Shown here piece after piece: positions 16,342 to 24,715 of a stretch of DNA of 64,000 nt. A program made the position numbers and the translations under genes. The notes under the pieces are model-generated. The model worked only from the letters and a program-made list of their open reading frames with translations, made no database searches and was not told the DNA's origin. Location: NCBI GenBank assembly GCA_030527645.1, contig JAUNAJ010000004.1, forward strand, positions 84,908 through 148,907. The letters run 5' to 3'. Every line of letters begins with the position of its first letter. Within the stretch, counting starts at the first letter, position 1. The DNA is from Lachnospiraceae bacterium. Lineage in GTDB: Bacteria > Bacillota > Clostridia > Lachnospirales > Lachnospiraceae.

Positions 16342-17214
16342 TTAGTTATCCCAATATTTTGCAACGTGTGCTTTTGTAACCTCTGCAGATTTAGCAACGT
16401 TCTCTTCCTGAGACATTTCCCAGTATTCAGGACGGAAGATCTCGATGATGCAATTGTCGTTGCTGAAGCCAATCTTCTTAAAGGTGTCTGCAATTCTCTT
16501 GTGATCCAGGCAGTCCTTTTCATCATCCGGCCACAGTCTTACTGCGTCAGTATTGTAGGAAGCACCCAGAGGCATCTCCTCGCATCCATTCAGATGCCAT
16601 ACGAATACCTTGGATCCGTCAGCGTTCTCAAGAGCTTCCCATGTGGATCCCATGTTGCGGAAGTGATACTCATCGCAGGTCAGTCCAACCAGAGGATGGT
16701 TTACCTCTTTAATGATTGCATATGCCTCATCGAAACGGTTGATGCTCATGGTTGGTGAAGCACAGAACTCGATAGACAGCTTGATTCCTTCCGGCTCTAC
16801 GATCGGAAGCATAGAATTGATTACCTCTACTGTATCTTTTCTGATCTCAGAGATAGTAGCCGGTACATCAAGATCAAAGGAAGGAACAACGACGATCATT
16901 CCGCAGCCAAGGATTTTGCAGCGGCGAACGATCTCTCTCAGCTCATCAAGAACTGCGTCCTTCTCCTCCTGTGTCTTTTTCATATTGAAGAAACAAAGAG
17001 CATTGTAAGAAGCCATCTTCAGATGATGTGTAGCAAAGAACTCACCCATCTCCTCAAGTGTAACTTTTCCGGCCTCCAGATCTCTGTTCAGACACTCTGA
17101 CTGGATATCGATCAGGTCAAATCCGTATTTCTCACAGAGTTCCATATCCTTCATTACTGAATGGTCCTTGCATCCCTTGCTGTTAGCCTCGTTAAAACCG
17201 ATTCTCATCTTCAA
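16342..17214 (-). CDS. Sugar phosphate isomerase/epimerase-like TIM-barrel protein
   Basis: 290 aa with the AP-endonuclease-2/xylose-isomerase-like barrel fold, the family of IolE, IolI and related inositol or sugar enzymes. Metal-binding residues are plausible at SIEFC (about 146-150), TCDEYHF (about 177-183) and VWHLNG (about 206-211), and CIIEIFRPEYW (about 256-266) holds a late glutamate. The exact reaction cannot be read from sequence. It has its own promoter and terminator. A LacI-family regulator is encoded immediately upstream and may control it; the 3' end of iolD at the far end of the window shows that inositol-type catabolism exists in this organism. Confidence 0.8.
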   Translation of the reverse strand: MKMRIGFNEANSKGCKDHSVMKDMELCEKYGFDLIDIQSECLNRDLEAGKVTLEEMGEFFATHHLKMASYNALCFFNMKKTQEEKDAVLDELREIVRRCKILGCGMIVVVPSFDLDVPATISEIRKDTVEVINSMLPIVEPEGIKLSIEFCASPTMSINRFDEAYAIIKEVNHPLVGLTCDEYHFRNMGSTWEALENADGSKVFVWHLNGCEEMPLGASYNTDAVRLWPDDEKDCLDHKRIADTFKKIGFSNDNCIIEIFRPEYWEMSQEENVAKSAEVTKAHVAKYWDN

Positions 17215-17307
17215 ATCCTCCTTGATTCATTACATGCTGAATTATTTTTCGTCCTTTACTGAAACAGGTTCCTTTTGGGAATCGTTCAATGTTTTTGCTG
17301 TGTCCTT

Positions 17308-17336
17308 ATAATATCACTGTGTGCTCGTGAACGCAA
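17308..17336 (-). promoter_or_regulatory. Candidate promoter of the TIM-barrel isomerase gene
   Basis: TTGCGT and TATTAT on the minus strand with 17-bp spacing. The spacer GC-rich segment GTTCACGAGCACACAG could hold a regulator site, but no clear LacI-type palindrome was found. Confidence 0.55.
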
Positions 17337-17382
17337 TACTTAAAATGCACATATTTTCACAAGTTTTTTAGTACATTTCAAC

Positions 17383-17416
17383 GAAACTCCTGCCATGTGT
17401 ACATAGCAGGAGTTTC
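17383..17416 (-). terminator. Hairpin after the LacI regulator gene
   Basis: GAAACTCCTGC and GCAGGAGTTTC form a perfect 11-bp stem with a 12-nt loop 6 bp after the stop codon. There is no strong U-tract, so termination is likely but not certain. Confidence 0.6.
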
Positions 17417-17422
17417 TGTGGT

Positions 17423-18448
17423 TTACACATTATATTTTGTTTTGATCACGATGTCCGTGTGCAGATTCTCTCTGTTCGGCCGCACTCCGTCCACCAGCAG
17501 AGAAAACATCAGTGTTACCGGCTCATGTCCCTGTGCATGAGCATCCTGCCCGATGAGGAACTGGATCAGGCCGCTTTTCAATTCTTCGATATTTTCATCC
17601 GTAAGGTCATTGGAGATGATCTTGATCTCTCCCTTTTTTCCGGCTTTCTCTACGGCTCTGCAGACACCGGATGCACCTGCTGCTGCCACATAAAAGCCCC
17701 CCAGTTTTGGGAATGTACGCATCAGCTCTTCCGCGATCTGCTCCGCACGCTCATTACTATCGTATACATACCGCACATCCACAATCTCTGCTTCTGGTTT
17801 GCAGGACTGCATCTCCCGCAGAAATCCCCGGACACGGTTGGCATGTGAATGGTTCAGCGGATAACCGGACAGGACGGCAACATCCTTCTCCCCAAACAGG
17901 ATCTGCGACATCAAGCCTCCTGCTGCCATGCCGGACTGCAGACTATTCTGACCAACATAGCAGACTCTTTTTGAATTTTCTGCATCAGAGTTAAAGGTAA
18001 TAACAGGAATGTTTTCATCCGCGAAGGCATTGATCTTTTCGACCAGATTGTCATCCTCAGTTCCCATAAGGATCAGGCCGGTACACCCGTTTTGCTTCAG
18101 ACTCTCCATCTCCACCATTGCAGCACCGGTACTCTGGCCTTCCAGGGTACGGATCTCCATCCCCACACCCAGCTGTCCGATCTCCTGTCTGGCTTCTTCT
18201 ACTCCCTGCAGAAGCTTCTTCATAAAGGGAGTCTCAATGCTCTGGATGATCATGCCGATCTTGATCCCCTGCTTAGAAAGAGCCAGGGCTCTGCCGGCAC
18301 GATTGGGAGTATAGCCCATCTCCTTTGCAATTCGTTTGATGTTTTCAGCAACGTCCGGATTGATCCTCCCTCTGTTATTAAGAGCACGATCCACTGTACC
18401 GCGGGAAACCCCGGCAGCCTCCGCAATCTGCTGCAATGTTACCGCCAT
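17423..18448 (-). CDS. LacI-family transcriptional regulator
   Basis: 341 aa. The N-terminal helix-turn-helix and hinge are clear (TLQQIAEAAGVSRGTVDRAL at 4-23, then GYTPNRAGRAL). A periplasmic-binding-protein-like effector domain follows (about 65-341), of the type that binds sugars or sugar alcohols. It shares a strand and 6-bp spacing with the preceding HIT-protein gene, so they are probably one transcript. Its most likely target is the adjacent TIM-barrel isomerase gene downstream. The effector is unknown. Confidence 0.92.
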   Translation of the reverse strand: MAVTLQQIAEAAGVSRGTVDRALNNRGRINPDVAENIKRIAKEMGYTPNRAGRALALSKQGIKIGMIIQSIETPFMKKLLQGVEEARQEIGQLGVGMEIRTLEGQSTGAAMVEMESLKQNGCTGLILMGTEDDNLVEKINAFADENIPVITFNSDAENSKRVCYVGQNSLQSGMAAGGLMSQILFGEKDVAVLSGYPLNHSHANRVRGFLREMQSCKPEAEIVDVRYVYDSNERAEQIAEELMRTFPKLGGFYVAAAGASGVCRAVEKAGKKGEIKIISNDLTDENIEELKSGLIQFLIGQDAHAQGHEPVTLMFSLLVDGVRPNRENLHTDIVIKTKYNV

Positions 18449-18454
18449 CTCACA

Positions 18455-18886
18455 TCAGTCCTTTGTGATGTTCAGCTCTGCCTTCAGAGCATCCATCATC
18501 TCTTTGTATTCTTCCTCACTCAGATGAACCGGATTCGGATTGGTGATCTCGAAACCACCGCCGAATTCAAATCCGCCCTCATACTTGGGAACTACATGGA
18601 AATGAACGTGAGGAAGCTTGTCTCCGTAAGCACCGAGATTGATCTTTGTGCAGCCCCACAGTTTTTTTACTGCTGCGGCAACGTCAGCAACATCATCCAT
18701 GTAATCATGTCGCTGCTCCGGTGTCAGATCGGAAAGCTCTGCCAGATGCTCATCCACAGCAACAACGCAGCGTCCCTTATGTGCCTGATCCTTAAACAGA
18801 TACAGAACGCCTTCTCTCATCTTTCCGACGCGGAACATAATTGCCTTACGATTCTCATTCTCCGGATCACAATAGAAACAGCTCAT
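18455..18886 (-). CDS. HIT-domain protein
   Basis: 143 aa. The histidine-triad motif HVHFHVVP (about 94-101) defines the superfamily of nucleotide hydrolases and transferases acting on phosphoramidates or dinucleotides. The N-terminus has two cysteines (CFYC at 3-6) like zinc-binding HINT proteins. Residues GGGFEITNPNPVHLSEEEY form a C-terminal extension. The RBS (AAAAGGAG) is well placed. The gene is cotranscribed with the LacI regulator downstream, and a second, different HIT protein is encoded about 340 bp upstream. Confidence 0.88.
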   Translation of the reverse strand: MSCFYCDPENENRKAIMFRVGKMREGVLYLFKDQAHKGRCVVAVDEHLAELSDLTPEQRHDYMDDVADVAAAVKKLWGCTKINLGAYGDKLPHVHFHVVPKYEGGFEFGGGFEITNPNPVHLSEEEYKEMMDALKAELNITKD

Positions 18887-19076
18887 AGTTTTTCTCCTTT
18901 TCTAAAAATATAATTACATGATATAGTATTCGCCTCTTCTTGCGTGCACCTTCACGCAACTTCAGTTTACTACATTTTTCAGTATTTTTCCATATTTCTT
19001 TCCTGTTGAAAACAGAAAAAAAATTGAATGATTCTTGTGTAATGTGCATAAGCACGCAGTTTATTCCTTTCTTTGC
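18887..19076 (-). other. Upstream region of the HIT-LacI operon
   Basis: No gene seen in this AT-rich stretch. It holds a 7-bp inverted repeat TTGCGTG-CACCTT-CACGCAA at about 18939-18958 and a TACTAT-like -10 element near 18925. A promoter for the HIT-LacI pair is expected here but no consensus -35 box is obvious. Confidence 0.4.
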
Positions 19077-19127
19077 GTAAAAAAAACAGAAGCGAGGCTT
19101 CCTTTTTTCAGGATGTCCCGCTTCTGT
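19077..19127 (-). terminator. Terminator of the second HIT-protein gene
   Basis: ACAGAAGCG and CGCTTCTGT arms with an inner pairing GGAAGCC/GGACATCC region, followed on the minus strand by eight T. It lies about 100 bp after the stop codon at 19227. Confidence 0.85.
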
Positions 19128-19187
19128 GTGCAGTCCTATTTATACTCAATCGGTTTCTGCCGTATGCAGTTCCTTAGAGAAGTTATA

Positions 19188-19217
19188 CTCCCGGAATCTG
19201 ACCTCCCGGTATCTGAC
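19188..19217. repeat. 15-bp tandem duplication
   Basis: CTCCCGGAATCTGAC is followed directly by CTCCCGGTATCTGAC, differing at one base, in the 3' untranslated region of the second HIT gene. Confidence 0.7.
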
Positions 19218-19226
19218 AGTGAACGA

Positions 19227-19637
19227 TTACTGCAATACTCTTTTTACCTTGCTCAATACCTCATCACGGTCTGCATCGGAAAGATTTCCCGGATTCCAGC
19301 CAAAGCCTGCACCATCCTTCTCATAACGCGGAATCAGATGCATATGGAAATGGAACACGGTTTGTCCTGCCGCAGAACCATTATTCTGAACGATGTTGAA
19401 TCCATCCGTATCCAATGCTTCTGTCATGGCACCTGCCATTTTTTTTGCCAGCAGGAACGCCTTTGCTGCCTTTTCCTCCGGAAGCTCATAAATGTTTGCA
19501 TAATGCTCCTTTGGCAGGATCAGAGAATGTCCTTTTGCTGCCGGTCCCATGTCCATGATCACGCGAAATTCTTCATCCTCATACAGAGTTGCCGCAGGAA
19601 TCTCTCCGTTAGCGATTTTACAGAAAATACAATCCAT
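19227..19637 (-). CDS. HIT-family protein (HINT-like)
   Basis: 136 aa, the normal HINT length. It has the zinc-type N-terminus CIFCKIANGEIP (3-14) and the histidine triad HFHMHLIPR (about 96-104). The conserved upstream segment NNGSAAGQTVFHFH is also present. HINT proteins hydrolyse nucleoside phosphoramidates such as AMP-lysine in the cytoplasm. The gene has its own promoter and terminator and is not overlapped by neighbours. Confidence 0.95.
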   Translation of the reverse strand: MDCIFCKIANGEIPAATLYEDEEFRVIMDMGPAAKGHSLILPKEHYANIYELPEEKAAKAFLLAKKMAGAMTEALDTDGFNIVQNNGSAAGQTVFHFHMHLIPRYEKDGAGFGWNPGNLSDADRDEVLSKVKRVLQ

Positions 19638-19673
19638 ATTGTCACATGCCTCTCTTTCTGAATTACTGCTTCC

Positions 19674-19702
19674 AGTATATCAGAAGAAACGATTTTTCAC
19701 AA
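19674..19702 (-). promoter_or_regulatory. Promoter of the HINT-like gene
   Basis: TTGTGA and TATACT on the minus strand with 17-bp spacing, about 40 bp upstream of the start codon and just after the Tad-locus FHA gene. Confidence 0.65.
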
Positions 19703-19732
19703 AGTTTCTGAAAAAACACCGAACTTTTCTCC

Positions 19733-21139
19733 TTACAATCGATAGCATTTCCATTCAAAACCTGTATTTGCAAAGGTGATCCTGTCTCCATCAGACAAGG
19801 GCTGCTCCTCCTCCGGCTTCAGGAGAATACCATTGAGCTTCGTACCGTTTCTGGAGTTCCTGTCAGAAAGGAAACAATCATCCCCTCTGCAGAGGATCCT
19901 GGCATGGATCCTGCTGATTCCCAGTCCCTTCAGCACCACATCCATCTGACTGCTCTTTCCGATCATGGTTACCTCCTGATCGATTGCAATAGCGGTTCCG
20001 CCATCGGAAGAATCCGGTATCAGATAGCCCTTTGCCAGACGACTGTAGGCAGACTCACTTGTCAACAGACAGGTGGCATCCTCATCATAAGTGGATGTCT
20101 CTGTGGGATGCTCCTCCTTTTCCTTCTGCTGCAGAAGCCGTTCTTCTTCCTTTTCTTCCTCCATCCAGTCCTGCACCATCGCATACTGCTCCATAGCAGC
20201 ATCCCGCTCCTGCACCTTCTTTTCATTTATACTGCGAAGCTGCAAAACAGCAATTACTGCAATTGCAGCCAACACGCAGCCAATAGCAGCCAGATCGTAA
20301 GCCAGATACCAGAGAAGAAATGTTCCGATGCCTCCGATACCCAGAGGAACTGCCCATAGAAAGATCGGACTCAGCCTTCCGGCAGCAGCCGGCTTCAGCC
20401 GTTCCGGCAGCTTTATTTTCTTCCCTCTCTTTTCTTCATCCTGGTCTTCTTCCTCAAAAAATGCACTGAGAAGGTCTTCTCTGCTGGTGGGAACCGATCC
20501 CGGCAGTTCCCGCCCGGATAGGGAAGATCCCGATGCGGCCGTCATAGTCGCAGCTTCTGAAGGGGTGTTTTTCAGTTCTCGTTCCTGTTGGATCTCCTTA
20601 TCCTGCAAAAGCAGTTCTTCCAGATCTGCCGAAGCAATTCTGTCATCCATGACAGCCTGATAGAATGCATAGCCAAGCTGCACCGTTTCCCGATTTTTAT
20701 GCTCCAGCCGGGGAAGCAGGTATTCCGCCAGCTGCCGCAGCTGCTCTTTCCAGCTGAAGCTTCCTCCCGGAAAGTAGCAGAACTGAAATTCAGAAAGCGC
20801 AGGATCGGTGTAGATCCACTCTACCTTCAGACAAAAGCCACCTTCATCCAGCAGAAAGCTCTGCAGTCCGCTTAATGCACGCAGAATTGAGGTAATGAGC
20901 ACCTCCAGACACCGCCTGTCTGCAGTTCCCGTCTCGAGAATACCCACCAGGCTCTGTCTGGAGGAAATATCGTAAAAAAACCTTCCGCTGCAGTCGATCT
21001 CATACCTCCTGCAGGCAAGAAATCCCGGAACCGCATTTTCCAGAAACATCCTGGTCTGAAAGGATTCCTCCTCTGTTTCTTCTGTCTCATATAGGACCAG
21101 ATAGCTGTGATGTGTATCTCTTCTATATTCTGACTCCAT
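19733..21139 (-). CDS. FHA-domain protein of the Tad locus (DUF6382-like)
   Basis: 468 aa. The N-terminal ~180 residues resemble the DUF6382 domain found in clostridial Tad loci. A linker leads to two adjacent transmembrane segments (about 255-295, including FLLWYLAYDLAAIGCVLAAIAVIAV), then a Glu-rich coiled coil (about 305-345). The C-terminal FHA domain has the GKSSQMDVVL (about 392-401), ISRIHARIL and DRNSRNGTKLNG motifs that bind phosphothreonine. The protein probably tethers a phosphorylation-dependent interaction to the pilus machinery at the membrane. It is the last gene of the operon, 3 bp after the preceding TadE-like gene. Confidence 0.85.
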   Translation of the reverse strand: MESEYRRDTHHSYLVLYETEETEEESFQTRMFLENAVPGFLACRRYEIDCSGRFFYDISSRQSLVGILETGTADRRCLEVLITSILRALSGLQSFLLDEGGFCLKVEWIYTDPALSEFQFCYFPGGSFSWKEQLRQLAEYLLPRLEHKNRETVQLGYAFYQAVMDDRIASADLEELLLQDKEIQQERELKNTPSEAATMTAASGSSLSGRELPGSVPTSREDLLSAFFEEEDQDEEKRGKKIKLPERLKPAAAGRLSPIFLWAVPLGIGGIGTFLLWYLAYDLAAIGCVLAAIAVIAVLQLRSINEKKVQERDAAMEQYAMVQDWMEEEKEEERLLQQKEKEEHPTETSTYDEDATCLLTSESAYSRLAKGYLIPDSSDGGTAIAIDQEVTMIGKSSQMDVVLKGLGISRIHARILCRGDDCFLSDRNSRNGTKLNGILLKPEEEQPLSDGDRITFANTGFEWKCYRL

Positions 21140-21142
21140 CGA

Positions 21143-21613
21143 TCATTCTCCTCCATTTATGATCTGCCTTGCCAGCCATGCTGTTCGAACGCCTCCCACC
21201 GGGTCGCTCTGTTTGACTGTTTCCTTTACTTCATAAGGGAAAACTGCCGCATAGCCGGCGCTGCCTGTTGATTGATAGCTCACGGTCACACTTTTGCCTT
21301 CAGCAGAAATATCTATCGTTGGCAAGTCCATTAAAAAGGGCTGTTCCTCGATGCGCTGCTGCGCCCGGACTTCCGCCAGTCTCTCCGGGTTCTTATTGTC
21401 TCCTGCCTGTCTGGCTGTGCCGACAAGGGAAGCCTCACAGGCTCCGGCCGTATACCATACCCTTGCGTGCTCACAAAAGCAGAAAAAAACCAGCAATACA
21501 GTCAGCAGCACCGCCATCGGAGCAAGAAACGCTGCTTCTACTGTCATGCTTCCCCGACTCAGGCTTACCCTCCGTTTTTTCTTATTCTTTTTTGAATCGA
21601 CGGATTCCTTCAT
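21143..21613 (-). CDS. TadE-like pseudopilin
   Basis: 156 aa. A short basic N-terminus (KKNKKKRR) precedes the TadE-type motif GSMTVEAAFLAPMAVLLTVL (about 21-40) and a single membrane helix. An extracytoplasmic domain of about 100 residues follows. TadE/TadF proteins are minor pseudopilins cleaved by the prepilin peptidase and needed for pilus assembly. It lies between the small prepilin peptidase and the FHA protein in the Tad operon. Confidence 0.82.
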   Translation of the reverse strand: MKESVDSKKNKKKRRVSLSRGSMTVEAAFLAPMAVLLTVLLVFFCFCEHARVWYTAGACEASLVGTARQAGDNKNPERLAEVRAQQRIEEQPFLMDLPTIDISAEGKSVTVSYQSTGSAGYAAVFPYEVKETVKQSDPVGGVRTAWLARQIINGGE

Positions 21614-21648
21614 ACTATTTTTCCTTTATAGTAAACTGTTACAGCCGG

Positions 21649-22110
21649 TCATCCGCAGAATAACTGCCAGCTAAGAGCTGCCGCGAACAGGAACGGAACC
21701 ATAGGGAGTTCCTGTTTTTCTGTCCTGTTGGTTTTTCCGGACAGCAGAAAGCCGACAGAAACTGCGGTTATAAGCATCACTGCACTCCATAAAACCACTA
21801 TGGCAGCATACAGCCCCAGCTCTAATCCTGAAGCCAGAAGAATCCAGCAGTCACCAACACCGACTTTCCCCTTCGTTCCGATGGACAGTCCCAGCAGCAG
21901 GATGCCGGGACCGCAGTCCATCAGCAGTGTCTCCCCGCTTGTCTCAGACAGCAGACACCTCCACAGCAGAATAAAACAGTAGATCAGCGTAGGAGTCAGC
22001 AGTATCTCTCTTTTTCGCAGATCATGCAGTGCATTCAATCCCAGAAGAATAAAGAAGCACATCCGCCAGCCATTCACTGCGCAGCCTCCCTTCTGCTGCA
22101 TCGGGAACAT
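21649..22110 (-). CDS. A24-family prepilin peptidase, second copy
   Basis: 153 aa with about five hydrophobic helices. The two catalytic aspartates of the TadV/type IV prepilin peptidase family are visible in ALHDLRKREI (about residue 29) and KVGVGDCWILL (GxGD, about residue 83). It overlaps the upstream TadE-like gene by 37 bp if the first ATG is used; an internal start after the overlap (the GTG before NGW) is equally plausible. The operon encodes another peptidase of the same family at 28980-29489. Confidence 0.82.
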   Translation of the reverse strand: MFPMQQKGGCAVNGWRMCFFILLGLNALHDLRKREILLTPTLIYCFILLWRCLLSETSGETLLMDCGPGILLLGLSIGTKGKVGVGDCWILLASGLELGLYAAIVVLWSAVMLITAVSVGFLLSGKTNRTEKQELPMVPFLFAAALSWQLFCG

Positions 22111-22874
22111 AGATGCAGACCTGCAATATCCGACTCCTCCACGAGATGCACACTTCGCTTCAATCCGCTGCAGTCAGCAGAATTGTGAAAATGCTCTCCG
22201 TTCGGTGTTACATAGACAACAGCTGCTGTTCCGCCGGCACCAACACATTTTTCACAGGCATGGTACCGCTCCCCGTGTCCATTCTTTGCACGACTGAGTC
22301 TGCCTGCTTCCATAGCAGAAATCTGCAGCGACAGATACGTACAGGAGGAGCTTGTATGGTATACGCTCTGGTGATCCGACAGATAATACAGCTTACCACT
22401 GTCGGAATCAGCAGCAGCCAGAGAAGAATAGTCCGCTCTTCCGGTCCATGGAAGCACCTGTGCCATCACTACTGCCTGAGCTGTGCCTGCCTGAAACGGC
22501 AGCAGGGACAGATCCGCCTTTACAGTCTCCCGAAGCCGGACCGGTACCGTGCTTTCCTCCTGGCGATAGATCTGCAGGAGTGCCTGGCTTTCTGCCTGCT
22601 GCTGCAGAGAAACCATCGTATGCGCATAGGAACCGTATATCCCCATCAGACCAATCAGGGATAGTACAGTAAGGAAAAACAAAGGAAGAGCAAAGGCAGC
22701 CTCTACGGTAAAGCTTCCCTTTTTCCATATTCCAGAGATACAGAAGCCTGCCCTTCCGGGGAAATCAAGGCGGCGGCGCTTCGGGGACATGCCTCCACCG
22801 ATAAAAAATGAACCGGGAAGAGAGAATTTAGAATTTTTTTCAGTTTCTTTTTTTTGACTTCCTCGAAAGAGCAC
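22074..22874 (-). CDS. TadE-like pseudopilin with two C-terminal Cys/His motifs
   Basis: 266 aa from a GTG start with an AAGGGG site 9 nt upstream; an ATG at residue 29 is an alternative. The pseudopilin signature KKGSFTVEAAFALPLFFL is at 51-68, followed by one membrane helix. The C-terminal half contains a motif twice. First: Y164 to C178 (HQSVYHTSSSC), then C207-x2-C210. Second: Y221 to C235 (NGEHFHNSADC), then C256-x2-C259. The pattern YHxxxxC...CxxC recalls a small metal- or disulfide-stabilised motif found at the ends of several secreted bacterial proteins. Its role on a pilus subunit is unknown. The gene sits between the DUF5702-type protein and the second prepilin peptidase. Confidence 0.82.
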   Translation of the reverse strand: MLFRGSQKKETEKNSKFSLPGSFFIGGGMSPKRRRLDFPGRAGFCISGIWKKGSFTVEAAFALPLFFLTVLSLIGLMGIYGSYAHTMVSLQQQAESQALLQIYRQEESTVPVRLRETVKADLSLLPFQAGTAQAVVMAQVLPWTGRADYSSLAAADSDSGKLYYLSDHQSVYHTSSSCTYLSLQISAMEAGRLSRAKNGHGERYHACEKCVGAGGTAAVVYVTPNGEHFHNSADCSGLKRSVHLVEESDIAGLHLCSRCSRREAAQ

Positions 22875-22904
22875 GCTTCTGCACCCCTTTCTATTGATAA
22901 TTCC

Positions 22905-24509
22905 TCATTCGATATAATCATAGGTCCGTTCTGCCTCCATGGTAAAAAACGGCTCCTGCTTCGCACGGAACAGGATTGTCATACTGACCAGACAGTTATC
23001 CAGGCGGAATTGCTCCCGACCGGCTGTATTGCGGATCCTGTGTTCCATAAGATCCATCAGAGATTCTGTCAGATCCTCCTCACTCTCCACCGTAAGAAGC
23101 AGCCGCAGATACCACTGATAGGTCAGACCGTTTTCTGCGCTGTGCTCTTCTGTGATCTCATCCTGCAGACGTCCGATTCTGTTCAAAGACAGCTGCCAGG
23201 AGGATGCATCCTTCATCAGAGGAATCTTCCCGCCCTTCAGCAGCTCCCGCAGATCAAGAATACTCTCTCCGTATGCCCAGCTGAGCCGGAGCATCTCTGC
23301 TACAACAGGCTCTGCCACCGGCAGACCAATGAGAGAACTGACTGTAATGGCTGCAGACTGTACCTCCCCCTGCTTCACTGGATCCTTCAGCAGATACAGG
23401 TAATTGGAAGCTTCCCTGATGATCAGCAGCCTGTTCAGCACCGCCTTCAGGTTTTCGGCATCCGACTCTTTTTTTCCGATTGCATATTCCACCTGGTAGT
23501 GCAGGCCTGAGGAAATACCTTCCTCTGCTTCCGTAAAATCCTGAAAGGAATCCAACAGGTATTCCATCACCAGAACCTTATCCACAGCTGTACCGTCCGA
23601 ATCCGGAATGATCCCCATTCCCTGCTGCAGTGTTCTGCTGCTGACACGATCCGCTTCGATTGTGCCTTCAGACAGCGTTCTGTTATTCGGCAGCACCAGG
23701 TTCAGAAGCCCCACCCTTCGAAGAGCACTGATGATTTCAACAGGATTTTCCGATTCGTTCCGGATCAGGCCGCCGGAAGCACCTTCTTCTGAGTCTGCAC
23801 CGGCATTATCGCACAGAACCGCTGCCGCATTCTGAAAAACTGCTGGTTCCTGTACAGCTGCCGTCTCCTGCAATACTGCTGTATTCTCAGTATCCTCCGT
23901 CCCGCACAGGATCTGCCTGTCAGAAAATACTGTGTATACAGTTCCTTCTCCTTCAGCAATACCCGACTTCAGATTCCTGTATTCTGCCTCTGTTCCGTCA
24001 GCATCAATAGAGCGGCTCTCCTCATCCAGCTCTCTCCAGTTGGGAGTATAGGCTGCAATCTGCTCTCTGACCTTCTGTATGGCAGCGGCTGTTTTTTTAC
24101 CGGTCACTGCCCGGGCAATCTGCTCGCGAAATAAAGCGCCATCCCCATCTGTCAGCAGGATGTATTCTGACACCTCTCCTTTTTCCATCGTCAAATGCAT
24201 CAGGTTTGTAGGTCCCGTGAGACTTCCTGATGAGCCGGTCAGCAGCTCTGCCACCTCCTCAGCCTCCTCCTTCAGGGATCCCAGCTTCAGCTCCGAGCCA
24301 TTATATCCTCCGTCCAGAGCCAGGATTCCGAATGTATCAAACAAGGTCCTGTCAAACCTGGAAAACAGAGAATACATCCCCTGCTCAGCCGCGCTTGCCA
24401 GCACCACTCTGCCGGCTGCATGCCTAGCTGAAACAAGCGATACACCAATCAGACTGAGAAGAGCACACAACACCAGACAGAGAGCCAGCGTAATGCTTCC
24501 TTTTTTCAT
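22905..24509 (-). CDS. Tad-locus protein of DUF5702 type
   Basis: 534 aa from ATG 24509-24507, which overlaps the Flp pilin stop (ATGA). The longer open frame upstream runs through the pilin gene and is not used. The N-terminus KKGSITLALCLVLCALLSLIG is a signal-anchor of pseudopilin type. The rest is a large extracytoplasmic region with low sequence complexity near 240-270 (Ala/Val/Gln-rich). Proteins of this family occur in clostridial Tad loci and are probably minor pilus or pseudopilus components. No enzymatic motif was recognised. Confidence 0.8.
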   Translation of the reverse strand: MKKGSITLALCLVLCALLSLIGVSLVSARHAAGRVVLASAAEQGMYSLFSRFDRTLFDTFGILALDGGYNGSELKLGSLKEEAEEVAELLTGSSGSLTGPTNLMHLTMEKGEVSEYILLTDGDGALFREQIARAVTGKKTAAAIQKVREQIAAYTPNWRELDEESRSIDADGTEAEYRNLKSGIAEGEGTVYTVFSDRQILCGTEDTENTAVLQETAAVQEPAVFQNAAAVLCDNAGADSEEGASGGLIRNESENPVEIISALRRVGLLNLVLPNNRTLSEGTIEADRVSSRTLQQGMGIIPDSDGTAVDKVLVMEYLLDSFQDFTEAEEGISSGLHYQVEYAIGKKESDAENLKAVLNRLLIIREASNYLYLLKDPVKQGEVQSAAITVSSLIGLPVAEPVVAEMLRLSWAYGESILDLRELLKGGKIPLMKDASSWQLSLNRIGRLQDEITEEHSAENGLTYQWYLRLLLTVESEEDLTESLMDLMEHRIRNTAGREQFRLDNCLVSMTILFRAKQEPFFTMEAERTYDYIE

Positions 24510-24682
24510 ATATTCAGCACATCCGCGCTTCTTTTTGTGATCTGACTGATCGCTTTGTTTACAACCTCCTTCAGTGATTTGGAAAACAAGGCAACCAGAG
24601 CGATCAGCACTACCACGATCAGAATGATCTCCACCACTGCAACCGCATCCTCCTCTTTCCAAAACGCCAGTAATTCTCCCAT
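24506..24682 (-). CDS. Flp-type IVb pilin
   Basis: 58 aa, ATG at 24682-24680 with AGGAGG about 10 nt upstream. A short leader of 11 residues with an acidic pair (FWKEEDAVAVVEIILIVVVL) leads to one long hydrophobic helix (about 13-33). A Lys-rich helical tail ends the protein (KSLKEVVNKAISQITKR). Length, the Glu in the hydrophobic segment (VVEII) and the position between tadC and a DUF5702-type gene identify the major Flp1-like pilin. It should be processed by the A24 peptidases encoded nearby and polymerised by the TadA/TadB/TadC machine. Confidence 0.9.
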   Translation of the reverse strand: MGELLAFWKEEDAVAVVEIILIVVVLIALVALFSKSLKEVVNKAISQITKRSADVLNI

Positions 24683-24715
24683 CTGCTGTTCCCTCCTTCT
24701 TTCATAACGATGTCC

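Noticed and set aside
24510..24662. Upstream extension of the DUF5702-type reading frame
   Set aside because: It runs in another frame through the Flp pilin gene; the ATG at 24509 with ATGA coupling and signal-anchor sequence is the better start.
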